Origin: an uncultured Latescibacterota bacterium
Lineage (GTDB): Bacteria > Latescibacterota > UBA2968 > UBA8231
Reading direction: 5' to 3'
Assembly (NCBI GenBank): GCA_951813615.1
Contig: OX638377.1
Span: 4,738,599-4,802,598 of the forward strand
Length of the DNA stretch: 64,000 nucleotides
This document shows positions 24,159 through 33,579 of this stretch, one piece after another. The notes beneath the pieces were generated by a model. That model was not told the DNA's origin. It saw only the letters and a list, made by a program, of their open reading frames with translations, and searched no databases. The translations under genes were made by a program, and so were the position numbers. Within the stretch, counting starts at the first letter, position 1. Every line of letters begins with the position of its first letter.

Positions 24159-24218
24159 TCAACTCTCGCTCACCGGACCGGAAATGTGTTTGTTGCGCTG
24201 AAATTGTACCCTAGCCAT
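24159..24218 (-). other. Short frame with ribosome site upstream of the glycine-zipper gene
   Basis: ATG at 24218, preceded by AAGGAGAGACTTGAGGAA, opens a 19-codon frame that stops at 24159 in a frame one base off from the 442-residue gene. It could be the original start of that gene with a later one-base frameshift, or a small leader peptide. Confidence 0.4.
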
Positions 24219-24259
24219 TTCCTCAAGTCTCTCCTTACGGCAACCTACGGCCAAGCCCA

Positions 24260-25726
24260 CTAACCGCTGGCGAGCGCCTGCTCTAGCTGCTGGCAAAACG
24301 TCTCGATGACCTTGAGGCGGGCGAAGCGTTTGTCATTGCCCTCCACCAAGGTCCAAGGAGCAGCGGGCGTGTGGGTGCGCGCTACCATGTCGTCAACCGC
24401 GACCTCGTACTCGTCCCATTTCTCTCGGTTGCGCCAGTCTTCGTCGGTGATCTTCCAGCGCTTGTGCGGAGTCACCTGCCGCGCCTTGAAGCGCCGCAGT
24501 TGCTCATCTTTGTCTATGTGAATCCAGTATTTGGCCACCACCGCGCCGTGGTCTGTTAGCTGTTCCTCAAAATCGTTGATTTCGCCGTACGCTCGCTGCC
24601 AAGCTGCTTCGTCGGCAAAGCCTTCGACGCGCTCGACCAGCACTCGGCCATACCAACTGCGGTCGAAAATCACCATCCGACCTGCGCGCGGCAGGGGACG
24701 CCAAAAGCGCCAAAGGTAGTGTTGGGCGTGTTCCTCTTCCGTGGGAGCAGCGATTTGGGTGATCTGATAGATACTGGGGTCGAGGGCGGCAGTCAGGCGC
24801 TGGATGATCCCGCCCTTGCCCGCGGCATCGGCCCCCTCGAAAACCAAGACGGTCGAAACGCCCTTGCGGCGCGCCTGCTGCGTTAAGCGATAGAGTCGGC
24901 CTTGGTATCGCTCAAGCAGGGCTTGGTACTCCTTCTTGGACACCCGCTGTTCCATGTCCAACTGGGTCAGCACGTTGGGTGCGGACAGCCAGTCTGATTC
25001 GACGAGCTTGGGACGGCTCTTTTTTTTGTCTAGGCGCTGACGGATGGCGTCGCGCGCGGCGTGGCCCACCGCCAATGTGCAGTGAGGGTCGCTGCCGTCG
25101 ACAACCTGCCAACGAGCGCCTCGATTATCGGTCTTTTGCAGTAAGCGGTCGGCAGCTCGTTTGAACTCGTCGTAGTGCTCCAAGCCTTCTCTCGCATCCG
25201 AGTTCACCCGCCAGCGGGTCAGCGGGTTCTGCTCCAAATTCGCAATGCGTTGCTGCCGCGCGTCTTGGTCCAAGTGAATCCACAACTTGATCAGCAGCGC
25301 ACCATCAACGACGAGCGCGTTTTCAAAGGCCGCGATGCGGTCGGCAGCACGGTCAAAGGCCGCCTCATCGCTGCGCCCATGAGCCAAGTCGCGCAGCGGG
25401 CGATCGTACCAGCCGCTCAAGTATATGCCGATGGTTCCCTTCGGCGGTAGGGAGAGCCAATAGCGCCAGTACTCTGGGCGCTCGCGCTCCTCTGCGGACG
25501 GCGGCTCAAAGGCGCAAACCGCAATGCCGCGCGCGTCCATCCACTGCCTGAGCGCGTTGCTCGCCTCGCTCGTACCAGCGCCGGCGAAGCCCCCCAAGAC
25601 GACGAGAGTTGGAAATCGAGCTTGCTGCAACCGCTCTTGAGCCGCGATCAGTTCCGTGCGCAGCTCGGATTCGAGCTTCTTGTATCGGCCGTTCGGAACG
25701 CCGCGCTCCTTCTCGTTGGTTGCCAT
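24260..25726 (-). CDS. pap: Polyphosphate:AMP phosphotransferase (two-domain PPK2)
   Basis: The 488-residue product is a tandem of two PPK2 domains, the class II layout that phosphorylates AMP to ADP with polyphosphate. The C-terminal domain has an intact Walker A (GADAAGKGG, 298-306) and Walker B-like DRSWYGR (355-361). The N-terminal domain keeps the fold (GGFAGAGTS, 45-53; GWYDRP) but lacks the Walker lysine, as in known two-domain PAPs where only the second half is catalytic. The start at 25726 is supported by GGAGAGG upstream; an in-frame upstream extension overlaps the divergent aroC gene and looks non-coding. With aroC it shares a 144-base divergent promoter region. Confidence 0.92.
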   Translation of the reverse strand: MATNEKERGVPNGRYKKLESELRTELIAAQERLQQARFPTLVVLGGFAGAGTSEASNALRQWMDARGIAVCAFEPPSAEERERPEYWRYWLSLPPKGTIGIYLSGWYDRPLRDLAHGRSDEAAFDRAADRIAAFENALVVDGALLIKLWIHLDQDARQQRIANLEQNPLTRWRVNSDAREGLEHYDEFKRAADRLLQKTDNRGARWQVVDGSDPHCTLAVGHAARDAIRQRLDKKKSRPKLVESDWLSAPNVLTQLDMEQRVSKKEYQALLERYQGRLYRLTQQARRKGVSTVLVFEGADAAGKGGIIQRLTAALDPSIYQITQIAAPTEEEHAQHYLWRFWRPLPRAGRMVIFDRSWYGRVLVERVEGFADEAAWQRAYGEINDFEEQLTDHGAVVAKYWIHIDKDEQLRRFKARQVTPHKRWKITDEDWRNREKWDEYEVAVDDMVARTHTPAAPWTLVEGNDKRFARLKVIETFCQQLEQALASG

Positions 25727-25870
25727 TAATCGCCTCTCCGCATTGCTAAAAAATAAGAAAAAAATCGTTTTTTCGCCTCTTGTGTATAGCCCACAACTTG
25801 CAGTGCGCCGATTGCCGACTACAGGGCAAAACCGTACCTTTTTGCACTCTTTGGCAAAGGAGCCTTTGGC

Positions 25871-27118
25871 ATGGAAGTACTCGGTGGGCCGCTTTTTGGC
25901 GTTGCCGGAGCAGGAGAATCGCACGGGCCGGCAATTGTCACCACGGTCTTCGGCTGTCCTCCCGGTCTGTGGGTGGAGCGCGCCCAGATCCAGCACTATC
26001 TCGACCGCCGCCGCCCCGGCAGCAACAAGCTGGGCACCCCCCGGCGGGAAGACGACCAAGTCGCCCTGCTGTCCGGCCTCTACTCAGAGGATCACGACCA
26101 ACTCCTATCCGGTCCGGCGCTGCACTTGCACCTAGACGAAGATGCGACGCCGATGCACACCTATGAAGCCGGCTTCACTACGGGTGAGCCAATCGCCGCG
26201 GCCGTGCTCTCAGCCGCCAAGCGCTCGGGCGATTACAAGCAGTTCGCCGGGCCGCAGGGCCACGTCCGGCCCGGGCATACCGACTTAGTCAAGCACTACA
26301 AATCGCGGGGGTTTGTCGATGTGCGCGGCGGCGGGCGTTCCAGCTACCGCTCGACCATCTCCGATGTCATCGGCGGCACCATTGCCCGCCTCTATCTAGC
26401 CGAGCACTTCGGCACCGCCATTTTCTCTTCGATCTGCCAAGTCGGGCCGCTGGAGACGGGCACTTCCCTAGCGGCACGAGTCGCCAAACTAACCGAAGCC
26501 GAGGGGCAGCCTCTGTCGCCCGCAACGTGTGCCGCCCTTGAAAGCGAGTTGGAACGCGGGCCGCTCCGCGCGGTGGATGCGGATTTCGCTCATCAAGCCG
26601 CCGAACTAATTGCCAAAACCCGCAAAGAGCAGGACTCCATCGGCGCGGCGCTCGAAGTAGTGGCCGTCAACGTGCCTCCCCTCGTCGGTGAACCGCTGTA
26701 CCAAAGCCTGAAGTTGCGCCTGATGGGTAGCCTCGGCGGTCTGCACGCTGTGCAAGCCTGCGAAATAGGCACGGGCAGCGCTTCGTCTGCGCGCCGAGGC
26801 AGCGAGCACAACGACCCCATCCGCACTAGCGGATACCAGAGCAACAGCCACGGCGGCTTGCTCGGCGGCGTGACCACGGGTATGCCGCTCGTATGCCGCT
26901 TGAGTTTCAAGCCCACGGCCACCATCGCCCAGCCCCAAGATTCCGTGCGCAAAGATCTAGAAGAAATTGAGTTTCAACTCGCCAAGGGCCGCCACGACCC
27001 CTGCGTAGGCGTGCGCGCTGGCGCAACCCTAGAGTCGCGGCTGGCCATCGAACTGATGAACGCCGTGCTCATGCACCAAGCGCGCTGCATGGATGCGGAA
27101 AATTTCAAGCTTTTCTAA
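25871..27118 (+). CDS. aroC: Chorismate synthase
   Basis: The 415-residue product converts 5-enolpyruvylshikimate-3-phosphate to chorismate, the last shikimate-pathway step, with reduced FMN. Diagnostic stretches are GESHGPA near the start, RRPGSNKLGTPRRE, RPGHTDLVKHYKSRGF, DVRGGGRSSYRST and, late, SNSHGGLLGGVTTGMPL. The product is longer than the bacterial average (about 360-390), with the extra length in the middle (EAEGQPLSPATCAALESELE region). The ATG is preceded by AAAGGAG. Convergent with the Ldh-type gene, three bases apart, with no room for a separate terminator. Confidence 0.95.
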   Translation: MEVLGGPLFGVAGAGESHGPAIVTTVFGCPPGLWVERAQIQHYLDRRRPGSNKLGTPRREDDQVALLSGLYSEDHDQLLSGPALHLHLDEDATPMHTYEAGFTTGEPIAAAVLSAAKRSGDYKQFAGPQGHVRPGHTDLVKHYKSRGFVDVRGGGRSSYRSTISDVIGGTIARLYLAEHFGTAIFSSICQVGPLETGTSLAARVAKLTEAEGQPLSPATCAALESELERGPLRAVDADFAHQAAELIAKTRKEQDSIGAALEVVAVNVPPLVGEPLYQSLKLRLMGSLGGLHAVQACEIGTGSASSARRGSEHNDPIRTSGYQSNSHGGLLGGVTTGMPLVCRLSFKPTATIAQPQDSVRKDLEEIEFQLAKGRHDPCVGVRAGATLESRLAIELMNAVLMHQARCMDAENFKLF

Positions 27119-27121
27119 CGC

Positions 27122-28168
27122 TCACAGCGCGGGCATCTCCACGCCCAACTCCGCCGCCACTTTGCCGATTTCATCCCAAGTGGGTTGCGGTAAATCAATG
27201 CCTTCGGCCAGCAGCCGCGCCCTAGTCTGCTGTTCGAGATCGCCGGGTGCATAGACTTTTTCAAACCCGGGCAAGGGCCGAGCCGAGCACACCCATTGGG
27301 CCATCGCTTCGACTTCGCGCTCGTACGAGTCCAAGTCGATAAAGTCCTCGATATTGATCGCTAGGACCATGATCCCGTTGCCGCCGCTGCCGCCTTCTTT
27401 AGTGCAGCCAGCATGTGAGAGCGGCCCCACCAACATTTCCACCATCATCGCCAGTCCGCTGCCCTTGTGGCCAAACTGCATGCCGCCCAACGGCAAGACG
27501 CCGGTGCCCTCGGCGTCGTCTAAATAGCGCTGGGCGTCGGTGACGGGCTGGCCTTCCTGATCTATAACCCACCCCTCGGGCATAGGCTCCTGGCGAATGT
27601 TTTTCTGCACGATTTTGCCACCGGCCACGACGGTCATGGTCATATCGAGCATGAACGGCGGACCATTCTGGCGCGGGGCGGAAAAGGCGATCGGCTCGGG
27701 ACGCAGGCGGCGGTCGGCCGAGCCGAAGGGCGCGAGGAAGAGACCACCGCCATTGAGCCAAACCATGCCGATCATGCCCTTCTCGGCGATCCGCGGCGGA
27801 TAGTCGCCGAGACGGCAGATATGGGTGATGTGGTTGAGACCGACAAAGCCGAAGGTGGAGTTTTGGGCTTTTTCAACGGCAATGTCGAGGGCGCGATTGA
27901 CGGCGACGATGCCGTTGGCCCCCTTGCCATTGATGACCCTGAGCACGGGGGTGTCGCGCACGACTTCGGTCTCTTCCCAGCGGACGTAGTTATTCTGCAT
28001 GCCACGGGCGTAGCCGGAGACTAGCCAAGTGCCGTGCGAGTCGTGGCCGTGCAGGTGGCTTTCGACGACGTGGTCGGCGACGATAAGGGCGTCATCTGCG
28101 GGAATACCAGTAGCGGCAAAAATGCGATAACAGAGGTCTTTGAGGATGTCGTGTTGGACTACGGGCAT
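27122..28168 (-). CDS. Malate/L-lactate dehydrogenase-type (Ldh_2) oxidoreductase
   Basis: The 348-residue product belongs to the NAD(P)-dependent Ldh_2 family (malate, ureidoglycolate, delta1-piperideine-2-carboxylate, 2,3-diketogulonate reductases). Visible hallmarks are VADHVVESHLHGHDSHG near the N-terminus (catalytic His), GFVGLNHITHICRLGDY, and PLGGMQFGHKGSGLAMMVEML (nucleotide/substrate region). It is cytoplasmic and needs no metal. The exact 2-oxoacid substrate cannot be read from the sequence. It starts 27 bases after the carA stop on the same strand, so it may be co-transcribed with carA, though the functions are unrelated. Confidence 0.88.
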   Translation of the reverse strand: MPVVQHDILKDLCYRIFAATGIPADDALIVADHVVESHLHGHDSHGTWLVSGYARGMQNNYVRWEETEVVRDTPVLRVINGKGANGIVAVNRALDIAVEKAQNSTFGFVGLNHITHICRLGDYPPRIAEKGMIGMVWLNGGGLFLAPFGSADRRLRPEPIAFSAPRQNGPPFMLDMTMTVVAGGKIVQKNIRQEPMPEGWVIDQEGQPVTDAQRYLDDAEGTGVLPLGGMQFGHKGSGLAMMVEMLVGPLSHAGCTKEGGSGGNGIMVLAINIEDFIDLDSYEREVEAMAQWVCSARPLPGFEKVYAPGDLEQQTRARLLAEGIDLPQPTWDEIGKVAAELGVEMPAL

Positions 28169-28195
28169 GAAAAGTCCTTTAGATGGGTGTGCTTC

Positions 28196-29278
<1,083 letters not shown>

Positions 29279-29299
29279 CTTCCGTAGATACTCCTTTTG

Positions 29300-29321
29300 C
29301 TAGGGTTTAACTAGGGTTTAA
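29300..29321 (-). promoter_or_regulatory. Perfect 11-base tandem repeat in the carA leader
   Basis: CTAGGGTTTAA occurs twice without a gap (29300-29310 and 29311-29321), 22 bases upstream of the carA start. On the coding strand it reads TTAAACCCTAG twice. Two adjacent half-sites on one helix face could be an operator; no known regulator site is recognised. Confidence 0.35.
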
Positions 29322-29341
29322 TAGCAGGTAAAAACTTAGGT

Positions 29342-29370
29342 AAAAAAAAGCGCCCTGAACAGGCGGCTCA
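29342..29370 (-). terminator. Terminator of the CNNM/CBS gene
   Basis: On the minus strand AGCCGCC and GGCGCT pair (one bulged base) around a 7-base loop and are followed by eight T. The hairpin begins in the stop codon of the CNNM/CBS gene. Confidence 0.75.
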
Positions 29371-30417
29371 TTCCGGTGCCGAATCGGTCAGGTCTTGGCG
29401 CTCCTGCCGCGCTCGTTCCTGCATATCGACGGCCGGATCGAATTCGCCGACGATTTCCTGGCCGACAATTTCTTCAATCACGTCCTCTAGGGTAACAATG
29501 CCGGCGAAGCCACCGTATTCATCGACGACGGCAAAAAGGTGCTCGCGCCGCTGGATGAATTCTTCGAGCAGGCGGCTGGCCCGCGCCGACTCGGGCACCG
29601 AATGGATGGAGCGGCTCACCTCAGAGAGTTTAGCTTGGTCGCGGCCATCGGCCAAGGCGCTGAACGCATCGCGCCGCAGCACCAAGCCGACGATGTTTTC
29701 CCGCTCTCCCTGATAGAGGGGCACCCGGCTGTGGTCCCAGCCACCGGACTGCTCGCGGGCCTCAGCCAAGGTCAAGTCTCGGTCGAGGCAGTGGACCACT
29801 GTGCGCGGGGTCATAATATCGCGCGCCCGCAACTCGTCGAGCTTGAGGATGTTTTGGATGACGCGCTCTTGGTCGTGGGAGATGGTGCCGGAGTGACGGC
29901 TCATCCGCGCGATAATCTCAATCTCTTCCGGCACGACCTCCGGCACGTCGGGTGCCCCAGCGGTGATGAACTGAACGATGAATTTGTTGAGCCAGATAAA
30001 GGGCGCGAACAGCCATACCAGCCATTGGATCGGGCGAGCTATAAACCGGGCGAGAACGCGGGCATGCACCACCCCCACCGTCTTGGGAAGAATCTCCGTA
30101 AAGATGAGTACCGCCAGCGAGAAGGCGATGATAAAGTACGTCTCCCAAGTCCGCGGAAATACTCCGACAAAGGCGGCACCGGCGATGGCAGCACCACCAG
30201 TATGGGCCAAGGTATTGAGCGTGAGGATGGCTGAGATAGGACGCTGGATATCCGCATGCAAGCTCTTGAGGATCTTACCCGAAGTGCGCCCTTGGTCGGC
30301 CAGCATTTCGATCTGACTGGCGGGCAGCGAGTAGAGCGCAGCTTCCAAGAGCGAACAAACACAAGATACAACGAGGACGACGCTGACGGATAGGATTAGC
30401 TCAAATTCAGGAGTCAT
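29368..30417 (-). CDS. CNNM (DUF21) transmembrane protein with CBS pair
   Basis: The 349-residue inner-membrane protein has an N-terminal DUF21/CNNM domain with about four helices (about residues 5-150: LLEAALYSLPASQIEML, LTLNTLAHTGGAAIAGA, FTEILPKTVGVVHA). A CBS pair follows (about 205-330: VIQNILKLDELRARDIMTPRTVV ... VVDEYGGFAGIVTLEDVIEEIVGQEIVGEFD). The CorC_HlyC domain that usually ends larger relatives is missing. CNNM proteins export magnesium with Na+ and CBS pairs sense ATP/Mg. The terminator overlapping its stop isolates it from carA. Confidence 0.88.
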   Translation of the reverse strand: MTPEFELILSVSVVLVVSCVCSLLEAALYSLPASQIEMLADQGRTSGKILKSLHADIQRPISAILTLNTLAHTGGAAIAGAAFVGVFPRTWETYFIIAFSLAVLIFTEILPKTVGVVHARVLARFIARPIQWLVWLFAPFIWLNKFIVQFITAGAPDVPEVVPEEIEIIARMSRHSGTISHDQERVIQNILKLDELRARDIMTPRTVVHCLDRDLTLAEAREQSGGWDHSRVPLYQGERENIVGLVLRRDAFSALADGRDQAKLSEVSRSIHSVPESARASRLLEEFIQRREHLFAVVDEYGGFAGIVTLEDVIEEIVGQEIVGEFDPAVDMQERARQERQDLTDSAPE

Positions 30418-30434
30418 AGACGCGAGGACAATTT

Positions 30435-30470
30435 AAAAAAGAGAGGGACTCCCCACCGGGAATCCCTCTC
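30435..30470 (-). terminator. Terminator of the histone H1-like/SWIB gene
   Basis: GAGAGGGA...TCCCTCTC extends to a 13-bp stem with one mismatch and a CACC loop at 30441-30470. On the minus strand six T follow. It lies 37 bases after the stop of the gene at 30507. Confidence 0.88.
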
Positions 30471-30506
30471 AATATACTGGACCATAACGTCTTGATCCAG
30501 GAGTAG

Positions 30507-31100
30507 CTATTCTACGTGCTGATTGACCTGTTTGGTCAAGTCAAACATGCTCACTTTTTTCTTGCCGCCTAAGACAGCTCGAAGCTTATCGTCGGCATTG
30601 ATCATGCGCTTGTTTTTTTGGTCTTGCAGACCATTCTTCTTGATGTACGCCCAAACCTTTTTGGTGATCTGAGTACGCGGCAAGGGCTTGTTACCGACGA
30701 TGGCCCCTAAGGCGGCGTCGGGCTGCAAGGGCCTCATAAAGGCGGGATTAGGCTTGCGTTTCGCCTTCTTTTTAGCAGTGGGCTTTTTCTTAGCAGCCTT
30801 CTTCTTAGCGGCGGCTTTCTTCTTAGGAGCAGCCTTCTTCTTAGCGGCGGCTTTCTTCTTAGGAGCAGCCTTCTTCTTAGCGGCGGCTTTCTTCTTAGGA
30901 GCAGCCTTCTTAGCGGCGGCTTTCTTCTTAGGAGCAGCCTTCTTAGCGGCAGCCTTTTTCTTAGGAGCAGCCTTCTTAGCGGCGGCTTTCTTCTTAGGAG
31001 CAGCCTTCTTAGCGGCAGCCTTTTTCTTAGGAGCAGCCTTCTTAGCGGCAGCCTTTTTCTTAGGAGCAGCCTTCTTGGCAGCAGCCTTCTTCTTAGCCAT
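30507..31100 (-). CDS. Histone H1-like Lys/Ala repeat protein with SWIB domain
   Basis: In the 197-residue product, residues 1-115 are almost only Lys, Ala and Pro in units such as AAPKKKAAAKK, like the tail of eukaryotic H1 and bacterial HC1/HC2-type DNA-compacting proteins. From about residue 117 comes a SWIB/MDM2-type domain (FMRPLQPDAALGAIVG, ITKKVWAYIKKNGLQD, INADDKLRAVLGG, SMFDLTKQVNQHV). SWIB domains are known in chlamydiae, sometimes on topoisomerase I, and as stand-alone proteins elsewhere. The combination should bind and condense DNA without sequence specificity. It has its own promoter (31244-31271) and terminator, so it is monocistronic and likely abundant. Confidence 0.9.
   Translation of the reverse strand: MAKKKAAAKKAAPKKKAAAKKAAPKKKAAAKKAAPKKKAAAKKAAPKKKAAAKKAAPKKKAAAKKAAPKKKAAAKKKAAPKKKAAAKKKAAPKKKAAAKKKAAKKKPTAKKKAKRKPNPAFMRPLQPDAALGAIVGNKPLPRTQITKKVWAYIKKNGLQDQKNKRMINADDKLRAVLGGKKKVSMFDLTKQVNQHVE
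30795..31090. repeat. In-gene tandem repeats coding the Lys/Ala/Pro tail
   Basis: Near-identical units of about 30-36 bases (for example AGGAGCAGCCTTCTTAGCGG) are repeated about nine times inside the histone-like gene. Copies differ by insertion of a TTC codon and by a few silent changes, as expected from slippage. Such arrays vary in length between strains. Confidence 0.85.
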
Positions 31101-31243
31101 GCGAAATTCTCCTTTGGTTAGGTTAGGAATAAAAGCCGCGGAAAGGGTTTGAAAATCTGAGGATTCGGCTTATCGGCCTCTCCCACCTCGTAAAATTTAA
31201 GGCCGATCTACCCGTTTTGTGAAGCTACACACCTTATCTTTCC

Positions 31244-31271
31244 AATATAGTACGAGGGCCGTATAAGTCAA
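31244..31271 (-). promoter_or_regulatory. Sigma-70-type promoter of the histone-like gene
   Basis: On the minus strand TTGACT (31266-31271) is spaced 16 bases from TATATT (31244-31249). The start codon is about 145 bases downstream, leaving a long untranslated leader. Confidence 0.6.
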
Positions 31272-31318
31272 GCAAAAATGTAGCTTTTTCATAGGAGAAA
31301 CGCTCTCATTAGGGGCGT

Positions 31319-31350
31319 TTGACATAATCTGCTAAAACGGCCATTTTAAT
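31319..31350 (+). promoter_or_regulatory. Possible promoter of the proC-hisH-hisF-proB genes
   Basis: A consensus TTGACA at 31319-31324 is followed 18 to 20 bases later by the AT-rich stretch ATTTTAAT (31343-31350). The -10 match is only fair. It lies about 45 bases before the proC start. Confidence 0.4.
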
Positions 31351-31393
31351 TTTGCACTTGGGATTTGTCGTATTTCATCGGGTCTAAAAATTG

Positions 31394-32200
31394 ATGATCG
31401 AAAAAATCAAATTGGGATTTGTGGGCACCGGCAACATGGGACGGGCGCTGATTGAAGGTTTAGTCGGCCAGTTTCCTGCGGGTCAGATAACCGCGACCGA
31501 CATTCGGCCAGAAGCACTCGAAGGCTTGTCGGCATTGGGCGTTCACACCAGCACCGACACTGTAGATGCAGTCCGCGGTCAGGACTTGGTCGTGTTGGTA
31601 CTCAAGCCGCAAGTGGCCGCTCCAGTATTGGAGAAACTAGCCGCGCATTTTAACACCCAGCAGGTCGTCGTCTCGCTCATGGCCGGCGTATCGACCGCCC
31701 AGCTCGAAGAGCTACTGCCCGCGCAAATGCCCGTGGTGCGCGTCATGCCACAGACGCTGGTGAGAGTCAGGGGTGCGGCGTGCGCCCTCTGCGCTGGTCG
31801 CGCAACCAGCACAGAACAGGTGGCGCTAGTGCGCGCTCTTTTCGACTTGGTCGGCACGATGGTCGAAGTCACCGAAAGTCTCATGGACGCCGTTACAGGG
31901 CTCTCCGGCAGTGGCCCGGCTTGGGCGTACACCGTCGTCGAGGCTCTAACCGATGGCGGCGTGCGCGCCGGTCTGCCGCGCGAAACCGCATTAACACTCG
32001 CCGCGCAAACCCTGCTCGGTGCCGCGCGTCTCGTACTCGAAAGCGGCGAGCATCCGGCCGTGCTTAGAGACCAAGTTACTTCGCCGGGTGGGACTACGTC
32101 CGCCGGATTGCACAAACTAGAAGAAAAGGGCCTGCGCGACGCGCTAATCAGCGCCGTGCTAGCTGCGGCCGAGCGCTCCGCCGAGCTGGGGCAATCGTGA
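31394..32200 (+). CDS. proC: Pyrroline-5-carboxylate reductase
   Basis: The 268-residue product begins with a Rossmann fold LGFVGTGNMGRALIEGL and continues with LVVLVLKPQVAAPVL, SLMAGVS, VRVMPQTLVRV, and the C-terminal ProC signature SGSGPAWAYTVVEALTDGGV...LRDQVTSPGGTTSAGL. It makes the last step of proline synthesis, P5C to proline with NAD(P)H. I chose ATG 31394; a TTG one codon before is also in frame. The stop overlaps the hisH start (GTGA). Together with proB further on, two of three proline genes surround two histidine genes; proA is not in the window. Confidence 0.94.
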   Translation: MIEKIKLGFVGTGNMGRALIEGLVGQFPAGQITATDIRPEALEGLSALGVHTSTDTVDAVRGQDLVVLVLKPQVAAPVLEKLAAHFNTQQVVVSLMAGVSTAQLEELLPAQMPVVRVMPQTLVRVRGAACALCAGRATSTEQVALVRALFDLVGTMVEVTESLMDAVTGLSGSGPAWAYTVVEALTDGGVRAGLPRETALTLAAQTLLGAARLVLESGEHPAVLRDQVTSPGGTTSAGLHKLEEKGLRDALISAVLAAAERSAELGQS

Positions 32201-32799
32201 TCGCAGTCATCGACTACGGCATGGGCAATCTGCGCAGCGTGCAGAAAGCCTTCGAATTCCTTGGCTATGAAGCCGAGATCGTCGAAGACCCCGAGCGCCT
32301 AAGCGCAGCCACGCATATCGTATTGCCCGGCGACGCGGCCTTTGGCGATGCCATGCACAACTTGCAGGTCGCCGGGTGGGACGCGGCCATCGCCGAGGGA
32401 CTCGCAGCCAACAAGCCCTTCTTGGGCATCTGCGTGGGGCTACAGCTCATGTTCGAGGAAAGTGAAGAAATGGGGCAGCATCGCGGCCTCGGAATCCTGC
32501 CGGGCAAATGCGTGCGGTTTCCTCCTACCGAGCGAGTGCCGCACATCGGCTGGAACCAAATCGCCATCAAGCGCAAGGTCTCGCTTTTAGAGGGCGTACC
32601 CGAAGGAAGTTTTTTTTATTTTGTCCATTCGTATTACGTGGCAAACGACAACAAAGACGATTGCGTTGCCACGACCGACTACGGGATTGACTACACCTCA
32701 GTCGCCGGGAGCGACCGCGTCTTTGGTGTGCAATTCCATCCAGAAAAGAGCCAAGTCCACGGCTTGCGTCTTCTCGACAATTTCGCGCGCCTGCGCTGA
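32197..32799 (+). CDS. hisH: Imidazole glycerol phosphate synthase, glutaminase subunit
   Basis: The 200-residue class I glutamine amidotransferase has the catalytic Cys in GICVGLQLMFEES (C79) and His/Glu in FGVQFHPEKSQ. IDYGMGNLRSV at the start and VPHIGWNQ, FYFVHSYYV are HisH-specific. It supplies ammonia to HisF through the barrel tunnel. The oxyanion-strand motif, usually PGVGAF, reads PGDAAF here (residues 44-49). The GTG start overlaps the proC stop by four bases; hisF starts six bases after its stop. Confidence 0.94.
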   Translation: MIAVIDYGMGNLRSVQKAFEFLGYEAEIVEDPERLSAATHIVLPGDAAFGDAMHNLQVAGWDAAIAEGLAANKPFLGICVGLQLMFEESEEMGQHRGLGILPGKCVRFPPTERVPHIGWNQIAIKRKVSLLEGVPEGSFFYFVHSYYVANDNKDDCVATTDYGIDYTSVAGSDRVFGVQFHPEKSQVHGLRLLDNFARLR

Positions 32800-32805
32800 A
32801 GAAAT

Positions 32806-33579
32806 ATGCTTGCCAAGCGAATCATTCCCTGTCTAGATGTAAAAAATGGCCGCAACGTGCGCGGGGTGCGCTTCTCGGCCGACCGCGACGCCGGCGACCC
32901 CGTTGAACTCGCCGAGCGCTACGACGCCGAAGGCGCAGACGAGCTGGTCTTCTACGACATCACGGCTTCAGCCGATGGCCGCGCTATCGTCATGGACCTC
33001 GTGCGCCAAGTCTCCGAGCGGGTCTTCATTCCCCTGATGGTCGGCGGCGGTATCCGCACCTTCGCGGACGTGCGCCACATTCTCAAGACCGGTGCCGACA
33101 AGGTGTCGATCAACTCGGCTCATGTGTATTCGCCGGAAATCATCAACCAAAGCGCGGAGAGCTTCGGCTCGCAGTGCATTGTCGCGGCTATCGACGCGCT
33201 CAGGCGTCCGACTGCGCCCGGCGAGCCACCGTCGTGGGAGCTGTACATCAACGGCGGGCGCAAGGCCACCGGCATCGATGCCCTAGAGTGGGTGGAGGCC
33301 CTCGTCGATCGCGGGGCGGGCGAGTTGGTGCTCAACAGCATCGACGCCGATGGAACGCGCGCCGGGTACGACCTCGAACTAAACCAAGCCGTGGCGCGCA
33401 TTGTGGATGTGCCCATCGTCGCCTCGGGTGGCGCTGGCAACCTCGACCACATCCACGAGGTGCTGACCGAAGGCGAGGCCAGCGCCGCGCTGGCGGCCTC
33501 CATCTTCCACTACCAGCACTACTCGATTCCCGAAGTCAAGAGCTTCCTGCGCCAGCGCGGGGTGATGGTGCGCCAGTGA
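32806..33579 (+). CDS. hisF: Imidazole glycerol phosphate synthase, cyclase subunit
   Basis: The 257-residue TIM-barrel product has the two catalytic aspartates in PCLDVKNGRNVRG (D11) and LNSIDADGTRAGYD. Phosphate-binding loops are MVGGGIRT and ASGGAGNLDH. It makes IGP and AICAR from PRFAR and ammonia supplied by HisH. The stop overlaps the proB start (GTGA), so hisH, hisF and the two proline genes are translationally linked. Confidence 0.95.
   Translation: MLAKRIIPCLDVKNGRNVRGVRFSADRDAGDPVELAERYDAEGADELVFYDITASADGRAIVMDLVRQVSERVFIPLMVGGGIRTFADVRHILKTGADKVSINSAHVYSPEIINQSAESFGSQCIVAAIDALRRPTAPGEPPSWELYINGGRKATGIDALEWVEALVDRGAGELVLNSIDADGTRAGYDLELNQAVARIVDVPIVASGGAGNLDHIHEVLTEGEASAALAASIFHYQHYSIPEVKSFLRQRGVMVRQ

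Noticed and set aside
30795..31090. CRISPR-like repeat array
   Set aside because: Units are in-frame codons for Lys/Ala/Pro inside an intact gene, without unique spacers.
33174..33575. 134-codon N-terminal extension of glutamate 5-kinase
   Set aside because: It is hisF read in another frame; the GTG overlapping the hisF stop gives a normal ProB.
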